Below are positions 48,801-58,900 of a stretch of DNA of 64,000 nucleotides, piece after piece. The notes below the pieces were generated by a model that had not been told where the DNA came from, did not search any database, and saw only the letters and a list, made by a program, of their open reading frames with translations. The stretch lies in assembly GCA_047967505.1 (NCBI GenBank), contig CM106539.1. One strand, written 5' to 3'. Source of the stretch: Dipteris shenzhenensis. Taxonomy: Eukaryota > Polypodiophyta > Polypodiopsida > Gleicheniales. Numbering within the stretch: position 1 is the stretch's first letter; each line of letters starts with the position of its first letter. The translations under genes were made by a program, and so were the position numbers.

Positions 48801-49914
48801 GAAAAAGAGTCTCTATGGCCTTAAGCAAGCACCTAGAGAATGGTATCAGAAGTTTGATGCTTTCATTCGGTCCCAGGGTTTTAGAAGGAGTGAAATTGAT
48901 CACTGCCTCTACACTAAAAGGGCTAAGGATAGTAGCCTGATAATCCTGGCACTATATGTGGATGATATGCTATTGGCTAGCAAGAATACTTATGAGCTAG
49001 ATGCATTAAAGGCCAAGTTGCATGAGGCCTTTGATATGAAGGATTTGGGATTTGCAGGTCATATTCTTTGTATGCGCATCACGCGTGATCGGAGTAGGAA
49101 ACTCCTTTGGCTTTCACAAAAAGAGTATGTTACAAAAGTATTACAGCGTTTCAATATGGAGGGGGGGAAGGTAGTGAGTACTCCATTGCCTCCATATGTG
49201 AAACTGAGTCATACAGATAGTCCCAAATCAGATGAGGAAAGGGCCATGATGGCCAAGGTTCCTTATGCATCAGCAGTTGGGAGTCTTATGTATGTTATGA
49301 TAGCTACTAGACTAGACATTGCATTTGCAGTGGGAGTTGTTAGCCGGTATATGGCTAATCCAGGAAAGAGGCATTGGGAGGCAGTTAAGTGCATCATGAG
49401 GTACATGAAGGGTACCAAGGAGATGTGCATTTGCTTTGGTAAAGGAGACATGCGTGTACTTGGGTACACAGATTCAGACTATGCAGGGCATGTGGATAGT
49501 AGGAGATCCACTTCTGGTTATGTGTTCACCTTTGCAGGTGGTGCAGTGTCGTGGATGTCTCGTGCACAGAAGTGCGTGGCTTTGTCTACCACAGAGGCTG
49601 AGTATGTTGCAGCCACAGAGGGTTGCAAGGAGGCTATATGGCTTGATCGGCTAGTGGGAGATTTGGGGATTCATACAGGTGTACCGACATTGCATAGTGA
49701 TTCCATGAGTGCTATTCAGCTAGCACGGAATCCAGTCTTTCATGCAAAGACCAAACACATTGAGGTCAGGTACCATTTCATCAGGGAGGTACTTGAGGAC
49801 AAGCGCATAGAGCTTGTCAAGGTTCATACAGATGATAACCCTGCAGATATGCTGACGAAGAGTCTACCTAGTCAGCGGTTTGAGTATTGTCGTGTATTGA
49901 TGGGCATTGGATAG
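45848..49914 (+). CDS. Copia 2 gag-pol polyprotein, one frameshift near 48420
   Basis: The start ATG at 45848 gives MASSSMPEKEFFSIKKFDGT, a normal Copia Gag start after a 1.4-kb leader. Domains: Gag (UBN2-type), CCHC knuckle CYHCGKKGHMKKDC (from 46550, about residue 235), protease WILDSGAS (about residue 320), pre-integrase LWHCRLGHMS, integrase HSDVCGP, TDNGGEY and NPVAEKMNRT (D, D, E present; usual NGVAER altered), [20 protein letters not shown] and YVDD (48955-48966), RNase H TEAEYVAATEG, and stop at 49914. The first frame ends at 48439 and the second resumes from about 48420. The text GCTATATGC there is two bases longer than needed to join the frames, so a recent TA insertion is the probable cause. 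Otherwise the protein looks complete (about 1,350 residues). Confidence 0.9.
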
Positions 49915-49956
49915 TATGCTCACTGGTTGTTCTCCCTTAAAGGCACATTGTCCTTT

Positions 49957-49967
49957 AAGTGGGAGGT
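49957..49967 (+). other. Polypurine tract of Copia 2
   Basis: AAGTGGGAGGT lies immediately upstream of the 3' LTR, the plus-strand primer position. Confidence 0.8.
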
Positions 49968-50138
49968 TGTGGGGGTTAAAGGTCACTGTGCCTTAACCCC
50001 AGTTATGTACAATACTCAAACACATATATAAATGAATGAAAAAGAAGATTAGGGTGGTTCTGCACCCACCAAAACTTGTGTGGCTCTCTGTCTCTCTCTC
50101 TCCTTCTTCCGTTCTTGCTTCCGTTGAGAGCACTCTCA
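49968..50138 (+). repeat. 3' LTR of Copia 2
   Basis: 171 bp matching 44236-44406, followed by the target duplication CTCTC at 50139-50143. Confidence 0.95.
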
Positions 50139-50385
50139 CTCTCAACCTCAAAAGTACTCAAGCCTCCCTACCTATTGCATACGCAACAACTTCAAAACAA
50201 AATTTTATCACAAATCCTCCAAAAAACTCTTCTCACTACACTTTATTACAAATATCTCTATCAACCTCAAAACCACTCAAATGTCCTACCTATTGCGTAT
50301 GCAACAACTTCAAAACAAAATTTAATCATAAATCTTTTCAAAAAACTCTTCTCACTACACTTTATTAATATAAGAAATCCATTTA
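50139..50385. repeat. Spacer with CCTATTGC palindromes (right part)
   Basis: Continuation of the 43500-44235 array beyond the nested Copia. ACCTATTGCATACGCAACAA occurs at about 50168 and ACCTATTGCGTATGCAACAA at about 50285, each followed by CTTCAAAACAAAATTT. No gene. Confidence 0.75.
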
Positions 50386-51650
50386 TAACATTTTTACCCC
50401 ATAATATAATAAATTTTTATTAACTAATGTTAAAATATAATTTTGCTAAAAATATATATTATTAATCTATAAATTAATATAAATATTATATAATTATTAT
50501 ATAAATAAATATATAAATACATTAATTTAAGAAAAAAGTTGAAAGGAGATCTTCTAGCATATGTGCTTTATATAATACTTAGTCTTAAAACAATGAACAA
50601 TTAGTGAATATATTGCTCTTCTATACATTATTAACTTAAAAACTAATATAAATATAAATTAATTATTATATAAATTTAAATAAATATATAAATAATTAAT
50701 ATTATACATTAATAACATTTAAAATTATGTAGATTATATACTAATAATCTTTCAATTTTAAAAAGTAGTCAATAAAAGAATTAAATTAATTTTAAAATTA
50801 AGAAAATATTAGAATTTACTCACTTACTTTTAGCATGTATGCTTTTATTCCATGTGTATAATACTTGTTAGTTAGTCAAAAAATGAAAAATTAGATAATG
50901 TATTTGTAAGGTAGGTATTTAAAACCATAGAATCTAGAAGACTACACTATCATTGCATCCATATCATTTTTTTACTTTAGTAACCATCAGATATCCATGA
51001 TTCCATGTGTATAATACTTGTTAGCTAGTCGAAAGAATGCAAAATTAGATAATGTATTTGTAAGGTAAGTATTTAAAACCATAGAATCTAGAAGACTACA
51101 GTATCATTGCATCCATATCATTTTTTTTACTTTAGCAAGCACCAGATATCCATGGTATCCATGATATGGAATACATATTTCTTAGAATGTCCATGATATG
51201 GAATATATATTTCTTCGAATATTTCTTATCAAATACTTTTTCATTTCTTCTCATACACCATGCACTTGTTCCTAATCAGTGTGCATACATCACTTCTTCG
51301 AATCGGTGTGCTTTAAGCCTATGTACTTGTTCCTAATCAGTAGGATACTTTGAGTAGGTAGGCTTGTAACTACCTAAAGTAAAGCCTTTGCAAAGGATCG
51401 TACCTTTTGATACACCATGCAGCATGAATGTAAAAAAATACGAATCGGTGTGCTTTAAGCCTATGTGCTTGTCCCTTATCAGTAGGATACTTTGACTAGG
51501 TAGACTTATACTTACTTAAAGTAAAGCCTTTGCAATGTATCGTACCTATAAACAAAACACTTTGGAAAGCATAACATATAGTCTATATATGTCTAAACTA
51601 AATACTTTAGAATGCATATTTTATATAGTCTATATATCTTAAATCTTACA
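50386..51650. repeat. AT-rich spacer with two local duplications
   Basis: Very AT-rich DNA without a gene. A 153-bp unit starting TTCCATGTGTATAATACTTG is tandemly repeated at 50848-51000 and 51001-51154. A second pair (ATCGGTGTGCTTTAAGCCTATG onward in short) lies at about 51302-51410 and 51442-51550, offset about 140 bp. Both pairs are diverged by several percent. Confidence 0.7.
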
Positions 51651-53170
51651 CCCTAAATCTTAAATCCTAAAGTTTCCTAAATCTTAGGTTATATAATCTA
51701 AGCTCTTAAACTTATATAATAGTTATAATCCCTAAACCTTAAATCCTGATCCCTATAACTTAAATTCTAAAACCTAATTTTCAATTCTAAACCCTAGATT
51801 CTACACTCTAAGCTCATGATCTTATATACTAAACGTCAAAACCTAAATCCTAAACCCTAAAACAATAATCATAAACCCTAAAAGCTAAACCCTAAACCCT
51901 ATATTTTTAACCCTAAACCCTAAACCCGGAATCCTAAACCCTAAACCCTAAAAATATAATCATAAACACTAAACCCTAAACACTAAATCTTAAATCCTAA
52001 GCCCTAAATCCTTAACCCTAAATACTAAACCCTAAACCCTAACCCTAAAATACAATCAAAATTTTATGATTTTTCTCGATTTGTGCAACATGTTAGATAT
52101 ACCCCCAACCTGTTGCTTGAGCAACAGGTTGGGGGGTATATCCGACCTGTTGCACAAATCGAGAAAATTCTCGATTTGTTCAACACGTCGGATATACCCC
52201 CCAACCTGTTGCTTGAGCAACAGGTTGGGGGTATATCCCCCAACGTGTTGCTCAAGCAACAGGTTTGGGGGTATATCCGACGTGTTGAACAAATCAAGAA
52301 TTTTCTTGATTTGTGCAACATGTTGGATATACCCCCCAACCTGTTGCTTGAGCAACAGGTTGAGGAGTATATTATACCCCCAACCTGTTGCTCAAGCAAT
52401 AGGTTGGGGGTATATCCAATCTGTTGCACAAATCAAGAAAATTCTCGATTTGTGCAACATGTTGGATATACTCCTCAACCAGGTTGGGGGTATATCCAAC
52501 CTATTGCACAAATCAAGAAAATTCTCGATTTGTGCAACATGTTGGATATCCCCCAAGCAACAGGTTGGAGGCCTGTTGTTGGATATATCTCCCAACCTGT
52601 TGCTTGAGCAACAGGTTGGGGGTATATCCAACCTGTTGCACAAATCTAGAAAATTCTAGATTTGTGCAACAGGTTGGATATACCCCCAACCGGCCTCCAA
52701 CCTGTTGCTTGGGGGATATATCCAATTACTGCTCAACCTTGCACAAATCAAGAATTTTCAGTTGTAGGTTGGATATATTTCCCAATTGTATATCAAATTG
52801 TTGCACAAATAAGAAAAATTCTTGATTTGTGCAATAAGTTGGATATATCCCCCAACCTCTTGCTTGATATATCCAACCAGTTGCTCAAGCAACAAGTTGG
52901 GGGATATATCCAACCTATTGCACAAATTAAAAAAATTCATTAAATTTTGGTTGTATTTTAGGGTTAAGGTTTAGGGTTTAAGATTTAAGATTTAGGGTTT
53001 AGGATTTAAGATTTAGGGTTTAGGATTTAGAGTTTAGGGTTTAAGGTTTAGGATTTATTGTTTAGGAGTTTAGGATTTAGGGTTTAGGAATTAAATGTTT
53101 AAAGTTTAGGATTTACGGTGGTTAAGATGTTTTGGTATTAATTATTTAAAGTTTAGGATGTAGGGTTTAG
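51650..53170. repeat. Foldback with telomere-like arms and palindromic core
   Basis: The left arm is degenerate CCCTAAA repeats (best at 51780-52050) and the right arm is TTTAGGG repeats (52962-53170). Inside the arms AATACAATCAAAATTTTATG (left) pairs with its complement on the right. The core (52070-52940) alternates 26-bp palindromes of half-site CAACCTGTTGC, the palindromic CTCGATTTGTG/CACAAATCGAG and AGAAAATTCT, and GGGGGTATATCC segments. The whole could form a long cruciform. Telomere-like arms face outward as at the two ends of a linear chromosome. Open frames here are artefacts of repetition. Confidence 0.85.
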
Positions 53171-53612
53171 GTTAATGCCTTCTCTCCACTAGTCAACTTA
53201 ATTATCTCCACTATACAGAGAAAACTCTGAGCATAGCCCTTAAAGTTGCCAATTGCTAAAACTTCTCCGGGGCGAGATAACATCTGTACTTTTTCCCCCT
53301 GGATATAAGTTTTCTTGATATCTTGAAAGTATGTCTTTGGAACAATTTCGTCTTGGTCCCAGAGTGTTCTGTGTGCTTGCATATCAAATATGGCACATTG
53401 TAAGATATCTCCCAATGTTTCAAAGTCTCCATGTGGATATTTTAAATGTACTTCAGGATTTACAACGTTGGTGATTATCACTACACATCTTCTCTCACCA
53501 CAACGTTGAAAATGACACACATTCATAGGATCAAGACTATGAATTCGTCCAAAAGCCACCACTTCATTCTTCTTATATAACACCACATCCATACCCTCTG
53601 TTAGGGTGAATA
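53164..53612 (-). pseudogene. Exon resembling the C-terminus of plant En/Spm-associated transposases
   Basis: On the minus strand an acceptor-like AAAACAG precedes VFTLTEGMDVVLYKKNEVVA, then FGRIHSLDPMNVCHFQRCGE and VHLKYPHGDFETLGD. The pattern (LYK-x-x-x-VVAFGRI-x-S-x-DP, then a V-rich strand and DFETLG) matches the small C-terminal module I know from plant Ptta/En/Spm transposase-like proteins (DUF8039-type). The frame ends at a TAA at 53164-53166, inside telomere-like ACCTAAACC repeats, so the natural end may be lost. No upstream exon is identified. It lies in a CACTA-like element, which fits. Family by memory; no search was possible. Confidence 0.45.
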
Positions 53613-53722
53613 CCTGTTTTATGTATAAAAGTAAATTAGCAACTCAAAATGAACATTTAATAAATAATCATTGAGCTTATTATTACTTAATAACTTCTAT
53701 ATCAAAACTATTTCAAAATGCA

Positions 53723-55383
53723 ATGGATAGTACTTCACAATTAGACGTCCATAATACTACGTCTCAACTACAAGTTCATAGTACTTGTAAATGGGGGTTA
53801 GCTTTCTTGAAATCAAGTTTGCCCAAGACAGTTTCCTTCAATGTCATGGAAGACACAACAGAATATTATCAGAAGAAAAAGACTATAACACAAATGGGAT
53901 CCAAATTGATAAGAAGCTATAGTAGTAATCAAGAGTATCATAGTGGCATGCTCACAGGTATCGAGGACATTATAGTAACAGATGTTGATGTAGAAAAGGT
54001 TTCTTGTGTTGCAAGTGACTCAAATATACTCACTGGTATAGAAGACTTGTCTTGTGTTGCAAGTGACTCGAACAGGCTCACTGGTATAGAAGACTTGTCA
54101 TGTGTTGCAAGTGACTCGAACAGGCTCACTGGTATAGAAGATTTATCCTGTGTTGCAAGTGACTCGAATAGGCTCACTGGTATAGAAGACTTGTCTTGTG
54201 CTGCACGTGACTCAAACATGCTTATTGATATAAAAGACAGAAGATGTGTTGAGAATAATAAGATGGGACCACAAAGAAAAATACACGCAAAGATCAATGG
54301 GATAAGTGATGCAATAACAGAAATTGATGATATTAGTGACAATGATCATGATATTACCACTCGAATACAAGGCAAAAGCGGCAGAGAATCTGAGGATATT
54401 GTTGCTAGCATGCCAGAGAATATAGATGGGAGAATCTTGAGTTACGAAGGAGAAACAGTTCAACCACAAGATTCAAGAGGCATTGGCAACAAATTGACAT
54501 CAATGAACATGTCGACCAGATTGCCATTTCCAAGATATTATAAGGTATCAAATAATTCTCAAGCCTACACAGCATTTGATTATAAAGATGAAGATTTAAG
54601 GGAAATGGATTCGAGGTTTGATGGTCTTACAACTAGAAAACGCAAGACATTATTTACAAAAAGAAAGTATGTGAGTGTGAAGAGGCGAAGAATCATGGCA
54701 TCAATTCCAGAACCAAAGAGACATGTGATGCTATCCGAGGAGAATATGGAAAGGATGCTTATGCGAGTTTGTTGCAAGAGACTTTGCATTAGAAAAGAGA
54801 CTTTGCTAGGTCACCAAGTTTTCCTTTGGATATAAATATGTTAGTAGATATGGAGGAAGCAGAGGAATGCCTTTTACCTCAAAAATATTGTGGCAGGAAG
54901 GGAGACAAACCCTTACCAGAGTTTATACCATGTAATGAGATTGAAGAGGGTCTATTTGTTGCAGTTTGGGCATCTGATCCGGGTTCAGAGTTGGATGACC
55001 AAGGTGGCCCAATTTGGGTTGCAAAGGTTACTAAGATAGAAAGGGATGACAAGGGAACTCCTATAACATTTACAGCTTTATGGTATGAACCAAAGCCATT
55101 AAAAAATCTCCCGAGAAGATATACAATAAAACAACTCTATGAGGGATGCTTGCAAAAGAAATGTGAATGGGTTCTAAATAATGAGGGATTAACAGAGGTG
55201 GAAGTCAGTAGCATTATTCATTGCTGGAAATCGAGGACACGAAGTTTTAAAAAGAAGCATGGATACAATGTTGAAAAATGTATCACAATCCCTGATCCAA
55301 GTCGTGTCCATATTAAACATCATTTGGCAAGACTTGACCCATCAAGCTCAAATACATTACATGAATCTGATGACTCTGAATGA
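53723..55383 (+). pseudogene. Unknown gene of the 18.9-kb element, two frames
   Basis: Frame one (53723-54835) starts MDSTSQLDVHNTTSQLQVHS. It includes five copies of a 16-residue repeat with core TGIEDLSCVASDSN (about 54020-54215) and a basic region KRKTLFTKRKYVSVKRRRI that could be a nuclear signal. Frame two (54826-55383) reads DMEEAEECLLPQKYCGRKGD, then EEGLFVAVWASDPGS, PIWVAKVTKI and FTALWYEPK. The last pieces have the strand spacing of a small beta-barrel reader module (BAH/Tudor/PWWP-like), but I cannot assign it. The frames probably belong to one gene: upstream in frame two, SPSFPLDIN precedes the ATG, with a TAG near 54790. It is transcribed outward to the right terminus, mirroring the minus-strand gene at the left. 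Confidence 0.5.
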
Positions 55384-55419
55384 GATTTAGATGCATAAGA
55401 TAATGTTTTGTATGCTTTT

Positions 55420-55580
55420 TTCCATACAAATGGTGTATCTATACACCACCAATAAGAAAATTTATTGTATGGTTTGTTTTTTAAAAAAGGGTGTATCTAT
55501 ACACCACTTATGTATTGAATTCAACAAACTCTTTTTTTTCAAAAAAATGGTGTATCTATACACCACTTATATGTTGAATT
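55420..55580. repeat. Right subterminal palindromes TGGTGTATCTATACACCA
   Basis: Three copies, at about 55422, 55485 and 55549, spaced 63-64 bp, each a near-perfect palindrome GGTGTATCTATACACC followed by ACTTAT in two cases. A related copy is at 37720-37736 near the left end. Position and spacing suit protein-binding sites of the element. Confidence 0.8.
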
Positions 55581-55889
55581 CAACAAACTCTTTTCATATG
55601 GTGTCATATTTTCACTTCATAGTGTTAAAATTGAACTTGAGTTAGGAGACTACTATTATTATTATTATAGTTATTGGATGGGGGCACCATGCATGAGTTT
55701 GGGAATTATAGCTTCAGCGAGCCATTTTTTTTAAAATTAGAGGTTACCACTTGACTTTTTACTAGCTTAATAAGGCCATATTTGTATATAAGTGACCCAC
55801 TAAGTGCTCAAAAAACCCAATTTTTTAGTTCACTAAGTGAAGTTGAGTGGAGAGGATATGCTCCAAAAAAAAGTCCAAACCAAGAGAGA
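55581..55889. other. AT-rich subterminal region, no gene
   Basis: Contains an ATT microsatellite (about 55651-55670) and AGTCCAAA motifs at 55872 and 55891. No coding sequence is seen. Confidence 0.5.
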
Positions 55890-55916
55890 AAGTCCAAAAA
55901 TTTTGAATAGTGTGTT
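55890..55916 (-). repeat. Right terminal inverted repeat of the 18.9-kb element
   Basis: 27 bp ending AATAGTGTGTT, the exact reverse complement of 37035-37061, followed by the CTCC duplication. Confidence 0.85.
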
Positions 55917-55920
55917 CTCC

Positions 55921-58900
55921 ACCTCGACCCAAGAAATACGTGCCTCATTAGATACTGGAAAGGGGCATTGAATACTCCCGTCATGATGATATGGATGTAG
56001 CTGAAAACCATTAACTAGATGTGGAAGTACACGCCCTTGTAAATCCACAAGGTAGAATGATCTAGACCCGCAATCATGCAATACCAGAATGGTCCCAACC
56101 ATATCAATTTCAGCTTCCCCAGCATCCTCCCTCGATGAGTGTTGAATAGTAGCATCAATTGCCCGCACTGAAATGATGATTTCTTCGAAGCCAAATCCAC
56201 CTACCGCTTCCACCTTGCTTGAACCTCTAGAGTCAAATAGTAGCTCTTCCGCTACATATCATCCAACTGATCAAGGAAATCCAACGGGAAAACCGTGGAC
56301 TCCTATGGAAGAGTCCTATCCTCCACCGCAATCCGCAAACTAGGCAAGATATGCTTCTAGCCCAAATGCCAACTTGAAAGGAGTCAACCTAGTTGCCACC
56401 TTGAAGGATGTACGGTAAGCCCATAATGCTGCCAACAACTTTTCATCCCAATCCATGCGATGCTCATTCTCACTAAGAGTGAATAATACGCTTGAATGTA
56501 TGATTTGTTGATTCAGCCAAACCATTAGCCTGTGGCAGATAGTAGGGAGAAGACTTCTTGTGAATCACCATGAGAATTCATCCACTTAATGACTTTGTTG
56601 ACAAAGTGGATACCCCTGTTGCTGACAATTTTGATTGGGCAACCAAACTGGGTGAACACATCTTGGTAGAGGCACTTTGCAACAGAATTTGTGGTGTTAT
56701 ATCGCAAAGCCCGCGGGCTTCCATCCATTTGGTACAGTAATCCAATTGCTACCAGTGTGTAATAATTCAGTGTGCAGGTAGCAGCTGGATGGACCCATGA
56801 AGTCCAGACCCCATTTTTGAAATGGCTTCAGTAGTAAGATGGGGTTGAGAGGCATCCAATCGCGATCTGTCGGTTGACCCAACCATTGACAGAGATTGCA
56901 ACTCTTTGCAAACCACCGAGCGTCCTTTTGCATGATTGGCCACCATAAGCCTGCTTGTAGAATTTTCTTTGTGGTTATTTCCCCCACAAAATGACCACTC
57001 GAAACCTTGCAATGGGCTTCCATCAGCATTGTCTCTTGCTTGTGAGGCTAGACACACCACAGCAAGGCCTCGGTCAGATGCCGTCGATACAGCTCACCCT
57101 ACACTACTTCAAAAGATTTGCTTCGTAATGCTAATTGCTTCCTTTGGACTCCATTCATGTACTTGGGCATTATTCCTATAGTCAAGAACGAGAGAATCTC
57201 ATCATACCATGACCATGAGACTTGTGGAACCACTTTGGGCTCCACTTCAATCGGATCCTCCTAGAAAATAGCCACCAGCTTTGCATTAGAAAATTCATCT
57301 TCCACTCCCATTGGAAGCTCCCTAGACTCCAGTCAAGATAAGTAATCTTCTACTGCATGCTGTGAGCCAGGCCAATGAATAACATCAAAGTCATATTCCT
57401 ACAACAAGAATACCCAACATGCCAATCGACCCATAATACTTTGCTCTTTAACTAAGTACAACAATGTAGAATGATCAACATGGAACACAAAAGGACGGCC
57501 AAATAGGTAATGCCAGAATTTTTTGACTAAAAAAATCATGGCCATTCCTTCTCTTTCCATGACAAAATAATTATTTTTAGTGGTTGAGAGCCGTAGGTTT
57601 GCATAGTAGATTGGTCGAGACCATTTGTCCACATCTTCCTGCACAAAGACACTACCAATAGCCCTATCTCAAGCATCAATAAACACATGAGAATTCTTCT
57701 CTCAATTGGGAGACATCAGCACCAGTGCTCTTGAAAGTTGGATTTTGAGTTGCCGATAAGCTTTGTCGCACTCCACAGTTCACAAAAATGCCTTCGGTTC
57801 CACATAAGCAAGTGCATTCAAGGGAATCACCATATGAGCTAAGAATCACAAATGTCTACCATGCCATCAGATCTACCTTAGTAAGTGCACACACTCCTCA
57901 GGCATTGTTGTTGCAGGCGCTTGCATGATCACTACCACCTTGTCGAGGTCCACTGCAATTCCCTTCGCCAAGATGACATGACCCAGGAATCGCCCGCTAT
58001 GTACCATGAATCCACATTTCATAGAGTTCAAACTAAAAGACACCTCCCTGCATCGTTGGAAACCCTTCACTGAGATGAGGTGACCTAGGAGTTGCCTGCT
58101 ATGTACCACAAATGCACATTTCATAGGTTTCAAACTAAAAGACACTTCCTTGCATCGTTGGAAACACTTCTGCAAATGCTCCAAGTGCTTGGTGAAGGTT
58201 TCGAACACGTTGAGGTCATCCAGGAAGATCTGCATGAACTCTGTCAAGTACGAGCCAAAAATCTCTTGCATTGCTCTCTAGAAAGTGGAGGGAGCATTTT
58301 GCAGTCCGAACCACATGACTGTACACACATAGACTCCCCATGACGTGATGAAGGTTGTCTTTCGCTAGTCTTCCAGAGCCATCCCGATTTGATAGTATCC
58401 ACTATACCCATCCAATGAGTATACCTCGTGACCCACCACTTTATCCAGCATGGAATCCATGTACGGTAGAGGAAAGGGATCTGGTAGTATGGCTGCATTC
58501 AGCTTGCGGTACCGTGAACTCCAGTCCCCATTTCTAAAATGTCTCCATTGTGACCCACACCTTCTGCTTGCCTCTCTGCACAAAGATGACATTATGCTCC
58601 CAGTTTTGCTTGCTGCAACTAGGGCCTGCCCAAGAGTACACTATACTCCGGTGTCGGGGCTTCCATATGTAGCACCATGAATGAGTCCACGAATGAGATG
58701 CCAGCCACCTCTAAGACTACTTCCCACCATAAGATTTTGAGTGGTCTAACTTGGTGCTGATCTGCCATGCACACTACGAATGGCATCGGTTCCTAGGACA
58801 TCCATCCCATTTCTTGGGACGTCTTCAAGGTGACTATATTGACTCCCGAACCTCTGTCCACTAGAACCTATGCAAACGTCCAGCCTTGTGCTTTTGTTGT
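55921..58900 (-). pseudogene. Gypsy pol: protease, RT, RNase H, integrase (broken)
   Basis: Order on the minus strand identifies Ty3/Gypsy (integrase last). Protease: VDRGSGVNIV (about 58840) and YSVLLGRP (about 58630). RT: YRKLNAAILPDPFPLPYMDS (about 58450-58515) and catalytic FLDDLNVF (GATGAC at 58215-58220). A 102-bp segment of RT is tandemly duplicated (57963-58165). RNase H: REGMAMIFLVKKFWHYLFGR (57480-57560) and FHVDHSTLLYLV. Integrase: an HHCC finger in AHCKVSSGHFVGEITTKKIL through CNLCQ (56880-57020), then KWGLDFMGP (about 56800), ALWAYRTSFKVATRLTPFKL (about 56370-56430) and the C-terminal FYLVDLQGRVLPHLVNGF (about 56010-56060). Numerous stops and frameshifts make it inactive. The frame is cut at 55920 by the large DNA transposon. 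Confidence 0.88.

Larger units (their letters stand above)
44236..50138 (+). mobile_element. Copia LTR retrotransposon 2 (young, nearly intact)
   Basis: This 5.9-kb element has 171-bp LTRs (44236-44406 and 49968-50138) that differ at one base by eye. Its target duplication CTCTC is perfect (44231-44235, 50139-50143). It carries an initiator-Met tRNA primer site and a polypurine tract. The coding order gag, protease, integrase, RT, RNase H is Copia. The near-identical LTRs imply very recent insertion. The polyprotein is interrupted by one small frameshift near 48420. It is nested in the 18.9-kb DNA transposon. Confidence 0.96.
37035..55916. mobile_element. 18.9-kb CACTA-like DNA transposon
   Basis: Identical 27-bp inverted repeats (starting AACACACTATTCAAA) lie at 37035-37061 and 55890-55916, flanked by CTCC on both sides (37031-37034, 55917-55920). 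The flanking minus-strand frames join in phase once the element and one CTCC are removed. A CACTA motif lies at position 5 of the repeat, and AGTCC-type motifs recur near both ends, as in En/Spm elements. Both subterminal regions carry a GTGTA...TATACACCAC palindrome. One inner exon resembles the C-terminal module of En/Spm-associated plant transposases. A 4-bp duplication and AACA before CACTA are not standard for CACTA, so the superfamily is provisional. Without the nested Copia it would be about 13 kb. Confidence 0.72.

Noticed and set aside
52056-52943. Open frames with repeated CCSSNRLG-type peptides
   Set aside because: They read through palindromic repeats on both strands and have no independent coding evidence.
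51650-53170. True chromosome end or telomere fusion
   Set aside because: The repeats are short, degenerate, internal and oriented CCCTAAA then TTTAGGG, opposite to a head-to-head fusion. They lie inside a bounded element.
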